Source of the DNA: Leptodontidium sp. MPI-SDFR-AT-0119
Taxonomy: Eukaryota; Ascomycota; Leotiomycetes; Helotiales; Leptodontidiaceae
DNA: 64,000 nt
NCBI GenBank assembly: GCA_020726505.1
Contig: JAHLEZ010000028.1
Location: 310,001 to 374,000, forward strand
Direction: 5' to 3'
The notes beneath the pieces were generated by a model. The model worked only from the letters and a program-made list of their open reading frames with translations, was not told where the DNA came from and made no database searches. The translations under genes were made by a program, and so were the position numbers. Shown one piece after another: positions 11,371 to 23,155 of this stretch (its first letter is position 1; each line of letters opens with the position of its first letter).

Positions 11371-12687
11371 CTAAATCTCCTTCCTCATAAACACAGCCCC
11401 AAACCACCACTCCCTCCCCCTCGCATCCCGCTCACTCCACATCTCGTCCACCGTCTTGAAAACCATATACCCCCTCCTTGCATACCAATCTTGATTCGAT
11501 ATCGCGGGCGGGTCGCGCTCCAGGGCTGCCCACCGCTCGGCTTTACCTTCATATCTGTTGTGAGGTGAAGTGCGAGTTAGTCAGGGGGTGGGAGAAGAGG
11601 GCTTTTTAATGTTGGTAGATGGTGGAAGGATAGAGGGAAAGTAAAACGTACTCGTTCGCGACGGTACTTAATGCCAACATTTTCGCGTTCAATGGCTCGC
11701 TGATCGCCATCTTCTCCACCGCATCCATAGCTGCGCGTCCTAAACCGCTTCCTTGGAGAGGCGGCGAGATCCAGAATGTGGCTATGAAGTAGAGTCTGTA
11801 GATTCAATGTCAGTTTGTTTTTGGGCCGGACTTGGATAGATTGCATTGAGTTGGGTGTTGAAAGGTGGTCGTAATAGGGGGGAAGTTCAATGAAGTGCAA
11901 GAAGTAAATATAGAAGAGCCAAGTGAGAAAATGGAAGGGAAGAGAATAGAAAAAGACATACCCTTCCTCAGCATCCACTCTCCCAGCTTCCTCGTATTCC
12001 GTGTTCAGGGATATGTGACCGACGGGGATGAACGATGTCAAGGATTGTGATGATGGTGGTGAGGATATAGGACGTGGTTTCCCGCCGAGAGATGTTGCGG
12101 TGTCGAGGAGGTGAGTGGATTGTTGGGGGTAGGCTGTTGTGTGTTTTTGGATCTTGGAGGGGGTTGATGGGAGGGAGGGGTCGAGAACCTGGGGTGGTGG
12201 ATGGGTTAAAGATGATTGGGATATAATGTATCTTCAATCTTTTACTAGATAGGCAGAAGTAAAACATAAATTCCTACTAACCATCAAAGAGACGAAGAAA
12301 AGAAGAAGGCTAAGAAAAACAAGGAGGACTTCAATCCATCACGTGATACGTGATACTTCATCACATCTCTTCCTGCTTTTCATACCCAGATACCTATCTA
12401 CGTACATACCTTACGAGTACGGTCCGAACAGAAAGACAAAATAAAGTAATATCAGAAAGGAAGACTAAACTCACAACCCACTGCAAAGTGTATTTCCCAC
12501 TCCGCTGCAACGCCCTCCAACTCTCCACCTGCTCGGCCTTCCATCCGCACGCTACCCGCTGCTCGTACATCCTCTCGACGTGCGCTGGAGACTCGGGATC
12601 CCATGGAATGAGGAGGACTGTGGCTGCTGGTGTGGGTGTATGTACGCCGTTCCCTTCTGGATTTAGCGGTTGTATTGGAGAGGCCAT
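11371..12687 (-). CDS. GNAT-family N-acetyltransferase
   Basis: Four exons on the minus strand, 12687-12475, 12188-11962, 11795-11652, 11554-11371, joined in frame to 255 aa. The third exon encodes the acetyl-CoA-binding motif A (GLYFIATFWISPPLQGSGLGRAAMD, with the Q-x-x-G-x-G loop), followed by a helix and strand typical of GNAT proteins. The last exon has WYARRGY, the usual motif B Tyr region. The family transfers acetyl groups from acetyl-CoA to amines; the substrate cannot be read from sequence. The first intron is long for this window (286 nt). The gene is divergent from a glyoxalase. Confidence 0.82.
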
Positions 12688-13425
12688 TTTTGGTCTGTTT
12701 GCGATTTTGGAGTCAGGTTCCCGTTGTGTGAGAAGTTGAGGTGGTTTAGAGGCCTAGAGATATATATGACGTTTTTGTATCCAAAAAGTAGATATTTCGA
12801 ATGCGAGTATGACTCTGATATATTTCGGACTCGTTTATTTGTGGATGCTGTACCTCATTTCAGGCTGCTAAGATAGAATACATACGTACCTACATCCATC
12901 AAAGGTGGGCTGGAACATCACTGAGTCATCCAGAAAGCCGAACTCCGTTAGATCAACGCCCCTGAAAACAAGCGAGTTCCGTGCCGACTTCAGGGGCAAA
13001 TAACAACATCCTTCCATATTCGAATGGAAAGTAAACAATGGTGTTGTATCTTGACATTTGACTTTCTAGCTGGGTTGAAAAGACCTTGTATTACTCATCT
13101 GAGTATTAAGGCCGGTGCTGACCGATGAGTGGACGGGTGGGTGTGAGAAATAGCTTGGCGCAAGATTCGAAATCCGGCAATCCCCCAGGAGCCAATCTAG
13201 TTCGGGGAGGTACTACAGAGAATCATGTGGAAGAGACCTATTTGGCCCAGGAAGACGGTATATAAATACTTGACTCCCTGCATCTTCTGTCTTGCTTTCT
13301 TTCTTTCTTTAAGGAAGGAGATCAGTTGAAGTTCTCGGCTAGCCAGAGTTGTGAAACACAACAAACACCACAGAGATTAACATCCAGACACACACCAAAA
13401 TCATAGTAATCATTACATATCAACC
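12688..13425. promoter_or_regulatory. Bidirectional promoter, GNAT / glyoxalase
   Basis: A 738-bp divergent region. On the glyoxalase side there is a clear TATA element and a pyrimidine run (CTTT repeats, about 13294-13310) between it and the start codon, the usual arrangement near fungal transcription starts. Confidence 0.55.
13259..13267 (+). promoter_or_regulatory. TATA box of the glyoxalase gene
   Basis: TATATAAAT lies about 160 bp before the ATG at 13426 and is followed by a CT-rich tract, so it is a credible core promoter. Confidence 0.55.
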
Positions 13426-14200
13426 ATGTCTTCGACTTCCTCATCTTTCCCACCGACCTACCCTCCAGGAAAGCACCATATCCCACCACCCCGTCCTATT
13501 TCCCCCTCCACATCCTCCATTCGTCTCAACCACCTCATGCTCCGCATCCGGTCTCCCGAAGCCTCTCTACGGTTCTACAATGACTTTCTCGGGCTCCACA
13601 CAGTATTCATCTTTAACACCGGCGCATGGACAATCTACTACCTCGGACCCCGGGACGTCGGGATCGCTGATCTAGGAACCTCCAAGGGCTTGCTAGAGCT
13701 ATACCACATCCCCTCTAAACAGGGCGATACAGAGTCAAGTAAACCATATCGCAATGGCAACGAGACAGACGCTCCCGGTCCCGGGTTTGGACATTTGGGA
13801 TTTACTGTCCCGGATGTGAAAGAGGTTCTGGAACGTGCGATGGAGTTTGGATATGAAATCATCAAACCGCTGGGAGAGAGTATGGCGCATCAATACGGCG
13901 TTGAGGGGTTGCAGGAGGGGATGGTGAGTGAGGGACGGGATGTGGTGGAGGGGTATAAGTTCGTGTTTAGGCAGTTGGCGTTTTTGAGGGATCCGGATGT
14001 GAGTTTTGTTTACTTACTTTCTCTCCTGGCTTCTCTTGTGGTTGTTAAATATTCAACTTGTTGGGTAACTTGGGTGTTTGGTTTTCTTTCATTTGGTAAA
14101 TGATCCATTCGGGCAGAGAACATGCTGACGGCGAGTATAGGGATATTGGGTAGAAATCGTTCCTCAAAAAGTGGAATCACCTCCAAGCCCTGATACTTGA
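13426..14200 (+). CDS. Glyoxalase I (lactoylglutathione lyase)
   Basis: Two exons (13426-13998, 14141-14200; intron of 142 nt) give 210 aa. It isomerises the methylglyoxal-glutathione hemithioacetal to S-lactoylglutathione, detoxifying a glycolytic by-product. The four metal ligands of the family can be placed: H36 (RLNHLML), E91 (LLELYHI), H123 (GFGHLGFTV) and E196 in the second exon (DGYWVEIVPQ). Without the intron the last ligand would be missing, which supports the splice model. FYNDFLGL near residue 51 is the usual helix. A Pro-rich N-terminal extension of about 30 residues precedes the fold. Confidence 0.88.
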
Positions 14201-14392
14201 GATCTGAGGAGAGAAAGGCTGGAACATGCCTCTGTGAGACCTTGTTTTTGGAAGTTTTATTGATGCTTGACATGTAGTCAATTCTAGAAGACTTAAATAG
14301 AAGTGAGATAGGATACCAAGCCCAGATATCCATTTCAGATTTTCTTTGACGACTGTTGCTCAAAAGAAAATATCTCATTTACTTGCTAGTCG
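14201..14392. other. Short convergent intergenic region
   Basis: A 192-bp gap between stop codons of the glyoxalase and the next minus-strand gene. No feature seen beyond AT-rich 3' sequence. Confidence 0.4.
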
Positions 14393-15812
14393 TCAAAACC
14401 ACTTCCACTTGCCTTTCTCTTTTCGTAGTTTGGCCTCCCCATGCCTTATCTTTCGTTTAAAGGCCTCTTTTCCAACACTATCCAGTCTCTCAATTATCGG
14501 TTCCAGATCCGCAATGATGTGATCTAGAGAGGATATCCATCTCTCGAGAACCGCTTGTGACATTTTCCCACCCACAACTAATGGACGATTCTCTGTTATT
14601 TCCTTGTCGAGATGATGCAATACACTAACCAGTGCCTCTTGACTCTCTTTGGCATCTTCCAGCACACTCTCTACCTCAAACAGACCAGAAAAATATGCAG
14701 CCAGAGCTGTCGTGTCGATGTTCCATTGGCCCCCGAACTGAAGCTCGTACTGCGTCCGCCAATAATTTGGATCCTTTAACACTTTCAGCTGATCCATTTC
14801 CAGCGATTTTCCATTCGGGTGTGCTAGGAAGTTGTAGTTTCTCATAAGGTCTTTCACCAGCACCAGCATATCTTGGGTTTTCGACAGAATGCGATCAGCA
14901 CTCCAACCGACTCCCTGTATAGAGTCAATGCGTATCACAGACAGCATCACCCTCGCTAGTTGCTCGACAGCCCAAGGCTCTCTTTGAACGAACGTTAACT
15001 GCGCTTCGAGGTTTTTTATTGCAGATCCGATTTTAATTAAGGCATCTACAGTGAGATCGGACGCGTAGATGCAATGAGAACTCACCCCATTCCCGAGCAT
15101 GGAGTGAAACGCCTCAGTGTCTTTGCCTAATTGATGTATCTTGGAAGTTTGGCTATGTTGCTATTGTCAGATACTGTTTTAGAAGACTGCTTACTTCGAA
15201 ATTTGCTGTCTATGCTTTCATCTGGATAAATATATTGAAAAGTAGATGAAATAAGAAAAAGACATGGACGACTCACGCAATTTCTCCGTTGTGACAACGA
15301 TCCAGTTCTTCAACAACCACAGCCAATGCATGGCCGTTCACATCCAAGATATGCTGTGCCTTGTAGAGCCGCTCCACAATGTCCGGGAGCTTGAAGAGAT
15401 AGTACCTGAATTTCATCCACTCCTCAAAAACGCCTCCGGCGGGCAGACCCCATTCAATTGAAACCGTGGCGTCTTTGCCGGCAGAACATTTGTCCAAGCC
15501 GACCCAGCTGGATAGGTAACACACAACTGGCGTCTGGTCATCTTTCACAATCGCATAGTCAGCTCCAAGACCTAGACTGATACATCCTAGAATCAAGAGA
15601 GCGGTGAGGCATTTCTTCCAGTTGGGATACATATCTTCGAATTCATGTCGTGGTAGTCGTATAGGAGTAGGTGGGTATACTCGTCGTGGGTAGTCTTCCG
15701 TTTCATCATAGTAGACTTGGGCAAAACTTACGCGTTTAACCGGTCGTCGTCGACGAGGTGGGGTGGGGTTTGTCGATGCCATACAGAGAGATTCAATTTG
15801 GATTTGATCCAA
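14393..15812 (-). CDS. Unrecognised single-pass membrane / helical protein, family member A
   Basis: I do not recognise this family. Two exons (15812-15277, 15152-14393; phase-2 intron of 124 nt) give 431 aa. A basic, Pro-rich N-terminus (PTPPRRRRPVKRVSF) leads to one membrane segment at about residues 67-84 (CLTALLILGCISLGLGA). The rest is soluble and mostly helical, ending in a Lys-rich tail (KEKGKWKWF). A second in-frame ATG (MASTNP, 15782) could be the start. The block ALAAYFSGLFEVESVL in exon 2 resembles AAWNGLFRAESVM in the large gene at 17879. It is divergent from the next member with only 356 bp between starts. Topology and intron phase match three other genes of this window. Confidence 0.68.
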
Positions 15813-16168
15813 TGTTCAATCCTGAGTTGATGTTTGTGTGTCCACTTCACCTGGACCAGAGGCACGTCAAATGCAGGTCTCGTCTGATAATACGCACCCC
15901 TCCCGTTTGCAGCCATCCTAGACTTTTTATTTTCTTTTGTCATGGCATACTCGAGGACAAAAGGTCACACGCCTTTGTTGCGAAGCGATCTGCTTTCGTT
16001 TTTCTTTGATGATGAGAGAAATGGCATTCTCAACCTGCGAAATATTCCATATCTTAACATCAAAGTATAGAATCCATCAAAAGTACAAACACTCATTCGA
16101 AATCAAAGCCAGGGAAGCACCAAACTATAAAATCCCCCAGAAAATTTCGTTCAGAGCCTGTTATCGAG
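15813..16168. promoter_or_regulatory. Shared promoter of two membrane/coiled-coil genes
   Basis: A 356-bp region between divergent start codons at 15812 and 16169. Its shortness suggests the two genes may be co-expressed. No motif stands out. Confidence 0.4.
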
Positions 16169-17416
16169 ATGACCCTATGGGAAGAGTTTGAGGTCCTTTG
16201 GGAGGAGTTCAAAGTCCAAGCGATTCGCTATCTACGGGTTCCATTTTCCATCGCCATTTCGACCTTGGTAATGTCCCGGCTTGTCATAACAATCATCACC
16301 TATGCTGGTCCTGCTATTTGCGATTTCCCCGGAACGGCATCACTCGATATTTGCAAGCTGGATCCTAGGTATTTGGTCGTTCACAGCAGCCACAACCGCA
16401 ATGGTGTCGATTTTGCGCATGATGGGGCTACCGAGAATTACGAGGCATGCAAGAGTGGTGGTTTTGATTTCGCAGCAAAGCACGCCGAAATCCAGATCAT
16501 GACAGCCAAGAGCTACGAAAGGGATGATAGTGCCATAAATTTGCTAGCCTTCCCATTCGTTCGTGTCATGGCGAACTTGACGGCAGATGTCAGCATGTGG
16601 TAATGCACACCGATGAAATGTATCACGAGAACCCGCTAACTTTGTACTAGGCCTGCCATGAAAGAACCAAAATCGCAGTCCATTCAAACTGCACATGCGG
16701 CCTCGTCCAGTCTTTCTGATTTGAAACAGCAAGTTGAAAAGTCTTTGGGGTTGGTATTCTTCTGGTACCAAGGCACACAATATTCTCTCAAAAATGTTAA
16801 AAAGCGCGGACCTGACTCTGCATCTTTCGCCCAAACATTACTCGGCGTCAAGCCCACACAAGCTGTGTACAAGGAGAAACTCGAACAGTTTCATACAGAA
16901 CTTTCAGAGATTCAGAATGAGCTCTTGGAGAAGGCCGTTTCTACTCTTCAGAAGCTCACCGGAGTGGAAGACAGCATCGAAAATATCTTGCAGGTAGCAA
17001 CTGGCAATACTAAGCCACTCAAGCGAGAAAAGCTGAGCGAGCAACGATACTGGGCCTGGAGATTAAGATCACTGAAGAACAAATTTTATGTCGAGGGTCC
17101 CAACTTCAACTGGGATGCTAACATGGAATCATGTGCCGAATTCTCCCGAAGTGTCAAAGAAGCCAGAAAGCTTGTTGGCAGCATTTACTTACTCTTGCTC
17201 GACATGAAGAAAATGCTGGAAGATCTCGGCGAGGAACTGGCAAGGGACATGGATATCTGGGCTCTTGATGATGAACAGCAGGAGAGCCGCATGGACTACT
17301 ACTTGAGAATTTTGACGGAGGGAATAGAGGTTTTGAAAAAAGTAGAAGAGAAAGCAAAGGAGTCGAAGGAGAATATGCTTACGGAGAGATTGCAGATTGA
17401 TGCAAAGAAATTGTAG
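16169..17416 (+). CDS. Unrecognised single-pass membrane / coiled-coil protein, family member B
   Basis: Function unknown. Two exons (16169-16599, 16651-17416; phase-2 intron of 51 nt) give 398 aa. One membrane segment lies at about residues 25-45 (FSIAISTLVMSRLVITIITYA). Then comes a predicted extramembrane segment with scattered Cys, and after the intron a long charged helical region with heptad-like hydrophobic spacing (KLEQFHTELSEIQNELLEKA; EVLKKVEEKAKESKENML). It lies between members A and C and shares their plan: membrane anchor in exon 1, helical bundle or coiled coil in exon 2. It could be a membrane-tethered scaffold, but that is inference. Confidence 0.68.
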
Positions 17417-17878
17417 GGCTGCATGATAGATAGAGATTGTCTTTGGAATATTTACTACTTCCCTTCCTGCGAGAATCGAATATACAAACTAAATTTTGGT
17501 TCAATATGGTGATGCCAGTGAAAGAAAGCATCGTTTGTCACTGTGCCTGTGGCTCTTCACAGTGGGTGCGAAAAATCGGGACGCACTGGCCGAACAAAAT
17601 ATTTGAGCCGCTGTCTGGAATGGGTCTAGAGATGCTATTGTGGCCAAAAAGCAAACCTCTTGAACCTTCTTTCAACAAATTTGTTTGCGTTTCAGCTATA
17701 TCCGGAATTCAATCAAAGAACGTTCGCGGCCCATCACGAAAACAACCAACCGGCGCCGGAAGAAGAAAACAAAGAATTTGCCAAAAAATCTACCACAACA
17801 TCAATGGTACACCAGTGCCTTCTCTATCGTAAATCGTTCTCTGCCAAAAACAAAAAAAAGTTATTCTTAGCCTCGTCT
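17417..17878. other. Intergenic region upstream of family member C
   Basis: About 460 bp. The large gene's frame is open upstream to at least 17660, so the start could be earlier, but the sequence before 17879 is low-complexity and Lys/Asn-rich and reads like leader. Confidence 0.4.
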
Positions 17879-20800
17879 ATGATGGACGATCCATGGAACC
17901 AGAATCCACCGGAAAACGATGGGTTGGAGCCAGCTGAAGCTGGGCAACGACAACCAGGTCCAGAACCGCCAGGATTACAACCACAGGATGGAGACAATGA
18001 GGCTGATAATGCAGCCGAAATGAGAGGGCCTAGAATACTTAACAGGCTGGAAATCCTGCTCATTGTCATTGTTTTATGGTTAGTGAGCTCCTCCCTAGCT
18101 ATGGTTTTCCGACCATTCACCAATGGATGTTGGGGGACATCACTCCCCAAACCAAACGCACAAGGACGTATTTGGGGAAAATTAGGCATGGCACATGGAA
18201 GCCGGGCCTCACCGATGTCTTGGAATGAGATCGATTCCCCTCCAGATGCTCTTGAGTCCCTTTCGTATGACTCTCTCAAAGACAGGGTACTGCGCTATGT
18301 AAAGTCGACGAGAAATGGTCGAGCTTTTCAACCTACTGTCATGATGGCAACTTATGTAAGGCAGCAAGCAGAGTAAGAGATTCCAACTTCCTTCGCAAAT
18401 AGAGTTCATCTAACAAATTTGCAGAGAGGAGACTTCTGTGCCGTCGAGCAGCATTTCGAAGTATTTCGGAGACCGGGTTTGCGAGGTTCTTGAACCAAAG
18501 GTTACAGCAGGAACTTCAAGTTTCAGTGAGTGGTTGTCGGGCGAAGTAGAGCTCTTGAAGCCTGATAATACACCTCCTGCATCACGAGACAAATCACACC
18601 AACGGAAGCCTTCGGAAGTAGCAGACCTCGCCACATATACAATAAAGGTAGTCGAAGAGATTAAGATCATCGAGGTGACAATATCGAAAGCTCTTTCTGA
18701 GCCGGAAGTCAAGTCGAAGATCCATATGCCATTTTCCGCTAAGGATCTCGAGACTTATGCAGAAAATGTTGCGGACAAAATAAACAGTCTTGGCGACAAT
18801 TTATTGAAGACTCAAGCCGCATCGCATACGAGGAAGACGACAGAGAAATTAATCTCGAAAGCAGATATTGATGGCTACAAATCAATGTTAGTTGGGACGA
18901 TAAAGAGTCTCGGTGAAAGATTAATCGAAAATTCTGGTGCATCGCCGCCATTGCTGGCAGAAACAAAGACATCGGCCTCGGAAATGGCCCCTGAGGTCAC
19001 CACTACTAGACGGAAAGGTGGTTATGAAGAGTGGTGGTCAGAGTTCCGTCTCTCTGGGCCTCCTACGATTTCTCCGACCCAAAGAAAGCCTGTGAAGACG
19101 AAACCACAAACTCACACTGAGTCTACTGAGGTACCAAACTCAGCTGCTGCAACGAAAAGTATGCCCGCTCAAAAGAAAGGAAGTTATGAGCTATGGTGGT
19201 CAGAATACCGTCTTCAGGGACCTCCTACGATGGTGAGCTCGAGTTCGTCAACGGTGGTAAGCTCTACGTTTGCGCCAAAAGCAGAGACGACACGACCAGT
19301 CAAAAAAACTACCGAAGATAGACAGATCTTGCTCTATGAGGAGTCGAGTCTCTCAAGAAATGAAGAATCTACCACTTCGGCCAAGAAACCGAAGACGAAA
19401 GGCTCAGGTAAATCGAAGTCAGGAGCAACAGAACTCAATTTCATTGAGACGTTCAAACAAGGTGGAAGAAGACCTCAACATCCTGATGAGGATAGTTTCC
19501 CGTCAAGGAACGAGGCTGAACATTCTCCTCCGTCGGTACAGAAAAGGGCACTGGATAATTTAAAACCTTCTGTGACGGAGGTTCACACTGTGGACGTGGT
19601 AATCAACACTCCGTCAGATAAGATCTCGCAGACAGAACAGAAAGCGGCATCAAAAGTAGTGGAGACCGCGAAGGTTGCCCCTCGGTCGCCTCGGAGAAAG
19701 GTATCAGACAAGTCCAAGTCCAAGTCCAAGTCTAAACCCACTGTAGCCACGGTTCATTCTGTAGACGTGCCAGTTCATCATTCGTCAGATAAGATCATGC
19801 CGACAGAAGAGAAATCGGACCAACAAGGAGCAACGACTGCTAAGGCTTCTCCACTGTGGCCGTGGGAAGAGACATCAGACAAGCCTAAGTCCAAATCTAC
19901 TTTGGCCGAATTTCATTATGCGAATATATTTCCTCACACCAGATTGGAAGACATCCAGCCAATAAAACAGATGCCAAAATATACAAAGGTAATTACGATT
20001 TCCAGGGCATCACGATCGAAGAAGAAGAAAAGAGATAAGTGGAGGAATGGAGTGTTCACTGTGACCGAAATCCACTACGTAGATGTACCAGTCTACCCCA
20101 CGTCAGGACTATTCACACCCACGGCCGAGACCCTTAAAAACACAGATGAAGGGTCAAAAAGTCGGGAACTAACAAAGACAAACGCGGCTGGAGTCCTGGT
20201 TGACTCCATCATCGAAGCTCTGAATGGCTTCTACTTTTTATCTCCGTTGGAGCCAAATGGACAAACTTGGAAGGCTTGGGCTGCGAGCTTCCTCGATTTC
20301 TCAAGCTTGAAGGAACGCTTTGCAAATTTCAAGAATTGGGTATCTTCCCTGCCAAGTACTTTGATACGGAGAGTCGGAATAGTCAACAACCACATCGGGG
20401 AAGCGAAGAGCTGGTGGTCAAAGCTAGTTCATTTCACCAGGACAGAACGTGACCGTGTCAGGAAAGCAGCGCCCGAGGAGAAGATTTACGATGACCGATT
20501 CTTCAATTCTCCAAGCTATCAACATAGATCTTCCAAGAATAAAACTGCGGAAGTTATTCTGGATATCTCAGGCACACTTTACTTAGTCATCGACCAGTTG
20601 ATGGCTGAAGGTAACCAGCATTTCGCGAACAGGACACACTTGCAGGCAGCTTGGAACGGACTCTTCAGGGCTGAGTCAGTAATGAGCTCCTCGCGAACCG
20701 TGAAGACAATGGCCAAAGATTCAGAGAATCGGAATTTGCTCACGACATACGTTGGTGTGGTACACAAATTCGGCAGACTAGTTACAGATGTTTCTGAAGC

Positions 20801-21035
20801 TGCTGATCGAATCGCTGAGTCGCCAATCGTCACAGAAGCAGATGTGACTCACTGGAAGTCAGTGAAAGGCGGTTTCAATAAATTTTTGAGAGAAGTCAAG
20901 AAGAGACCACCATTTGTGAATCGAGAGCTCATGGTCTCCGAGGGGTTTCACCGGGACATCCTGATTGATGGGCGAGATAAGTTGGACAGTGCTAGGTCGG
21001 CATTGGAGAAGCTGACAACTTCAAGTCCTATCTAA
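17879..21035 (+). CDS. Large single-pass membrane protein with internal repeats, family member C
   Basis: Unrecognised 1034-aa protein from two exons (17879-18372, 18425-21035; phase-2 intron of 52 nt). An acidic Pro-rich head (MMDDPWNQNPPEND) is followed by one membrane segment at about residues 57-77 (ILLIVIVLWLVSSSLAMVF). The middle is Lys/Ser/Thr-rich and contains two copies of a YExWWSExRLxGPPT module (about 19018-19068 and 19181-19230) and four copies of a V-x-x-H-x-V-D-V-like module (about 19572, 19744, 19904, 20062). The C-terminal 300 residues are helical and include AAWNGLFRAESVM, which resembles member A. I chose the ATG at 17879 because it gives a compact N-terminus ahead of the membrane segment, as in the sister genes; upstream ATGs are in frame. 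SKSKSKSKP tracts add a basic, probably disordered region. Confidence 0.7.
19018..20113 (+). repeat. Internal protein repeats in family member C
   Basis: Two WWSE/GPPT modules about 160 bp apart, then four diverged H-x-V-D-V modules with surrounding S-D-K-I and P-T-E-x-K text. Copy three is the most diverged (HYANIFPH). The pattern indicates old tandem duplications inside the coding sequence. Confidence 0.65.
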
Positions 21036-21789
21036 GTTTTGGTTTAAAGTTTCGGCGTTTTGGAAAACTTGAAAGTGTTCTGCGTTTTATATTTTGTCGT
21101 CAAGTAATGTAATTATATTGTATCTTCACTGAAGTCTCTCACAAATTAATATCTATCAATCAAAGCCCCTTATAAACTGACAGTCACCAAATCCCCATTG
21201 TATAGTTTGCCTCGGCATCTATGGACTAAGAAGTGTAGCTAAGACATAATTACCTGCTACACTTTGTGACATTGAACCGCCATGAACCGAGACCTTGGTA
21301 ATGTGCTCAGCGTCTAACATCTCAGTTATAGTGGTCTCAGGCAAGGTTTGTGGTAGTTGGTCTCATTCTTGAGACTCAACTTTTCTGTGATGATAGGAGT
21401 CGTGGGATTGAGGAAACCATAATGGATGCCTTTGGCCGACGTTATTTGGACCCATGCCGGGTGTGCGCGACGAACAACTTGTGCTGATAAAGGGTCAAAA
21501 ATACACCACTGGCTCGAGATCTAGCACCATTGTCAATACTAAGTAGCAAAACACTGTCCTGCCTCAGAACGGAAGTAGAATGGATTCTGCACTGCATTTT
21601 ATAGGGAAGGATGGGGAGAATAGAAGCGATCCCGATTCCCACACCACACTCCAATTCCTGGGAAGCGAGCGAATCACACCTCTGACCCGAATTTAATTCC
21701 CGTGCTTCGATGGTGCATTCGCGACAATTAAATCCTTCACCGTTCACATCTTCCGTGCTGTAGAAGGCAGCAAACCACTTGCATCAAGG
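21036..21789. other. Intergenic region
   Basis: About 750 bp with no supported gene; short open frames on either strand lack domain features. Confidence 0.4.
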
Positions 21790-22745
21790 ATGCCTGCCAA
21801 TCCACCCTTCAACGCTACCAGCCTTCCCGATCATCGCGAAAAGAGGATGGACTTTCTCGAGTCATCATTCTTCAAAGTAAATGGACAAAACCAGAGCCTA
21901 CCAACGCCATCAGAGGTTCGCGCCCTTTCGGGCCCCAAGGAGAAAACTCAACCGCTTCCAGTACGATTCAAGCATCTCAATCTTCTCGTTAAATTCGGCC
22001 GGTATGTGACAACCAACGAGGCGCAGTGTCTTTGGCTAATCAAGAAAGACTCGGTGATGATATTCCGGTCCCGGAGGTTTATGGCTGGCGTATAGATGGT
22101 GACGATGTATTCATATACATGGAGCTCATACATGGAGACACCTTGAAGAGTCGGTGGGACTCGATGAGCAGGGCAGATAAGGAAACTGTTTGTGGGGACC
22201 TTTCCAGGATCATGACCTCCCGTGGATCAGGCGCCAAGTGAATCTTTTGTTGGTATGATATACCCCTTTCTAATGACCATTTTCACAACGTTGACTAATT
22301 ATGGTAACTCTTCGTAGGATCGCTGGATGGCCATCACCTCACAGACTATGTCTTGGAAAGCTTTCCTCCCCGTGGCCCTTTCCCCAACACCCAACAGTTC
22401 AACGACTGGTTTGCCAGCCTCGCCTGGTCTCGCTTCCCAAATCCAGAGTCAATTCAAGATCCGTGGAGGGTCTCTCCGCCAGACACGGCGAGTATCAAGT
22501 TGACACATGGGGATCTTCATCGTAGCAACATCTTGATCACTTCAACATCGCCTCCTCGGGTCCTTGCAATCGTAGATTGGGCCCACGGTGGCTGGTATCC
22601 TGATTGTTGGGAGTATTGTAAAGCGTCATATACAGGTTCTTTTGACGGAGAGTGGCGGAATACGTGGATCCCTATGTTTTTGGAACCGCAGATTGAGGTG
22701 CACGATATCTTTGGGGATTATATCCCTGCTATGGGCGCGTTTTGA
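21790..22745 (+). pseudogene. Broken APH-type (aminoglycoside phosphotransferase-like) kinase gene
   Basis: Sequence of the large fungal APH/choline-kinase-like family, which phosphorylates small hydroxylated compounds or carries a kinase-like fold of unknown substrate. Family segments follow in order but in different frames: LLVKFGRYVTTNEAQCLWLI (frame of 21790), then IPVPEVYGWR and FIYMELIHGDTL (frame of 22026), then SFVG joined over an intron (about 22249-22318) to SLDGHHLTDYVLESFPP. The 3' part is intact, with the catalytic-loop motif LTHGDLHRSNILI and the metal-binding DWAHGGWYP. Two frame breaks, near 22045 and near 22215, prevent a full-length product. Sequencing error could explain one break; two within 200 bp favour decay. 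Confidence 0.75.
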
Positions 22746-23155
22746 GGATTCCAATGTTGCGGTTGAGCTTTCAAATATGCTATCGCAGTACAAAGGGGAA
22801 AAGAATCAATAAATGGATTGTCAAAAAGAGGTCGATCAGAGGTAAGTAAGCACTTCCCAATGCCGCAGTTGAGTTGATATTTCAATGTGAGGAAATCTGT
22901 ACTCAGCAAATAATTGAACCAAAATAATGAAATGAGTACAGAATTCTGATATGGTAATAAACGAGCTGATAAGCCACTCTACAAATAGTCCCAAATGTTC
23001 AGTGTGTCGATTTCTCTACTCAAACGAAAAAAACCTTAATCTAATTCTCACTTTAAAGTATATAAACTGAGTTTTGCCAAGTATTCAAACTCAAGTTTGA
23101 TCATCGACACATTGCAAATGTTCGAAGAACAATACAATTTTTATTTCTTTTTACT
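22746..23155. other. Intergenic region
   Basis: About 410 bp of AT-rich sequence between the end of the APH-like remnant and the stop codon of the amidohydrolase gene. No gene seen. Confidence 0.4.
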
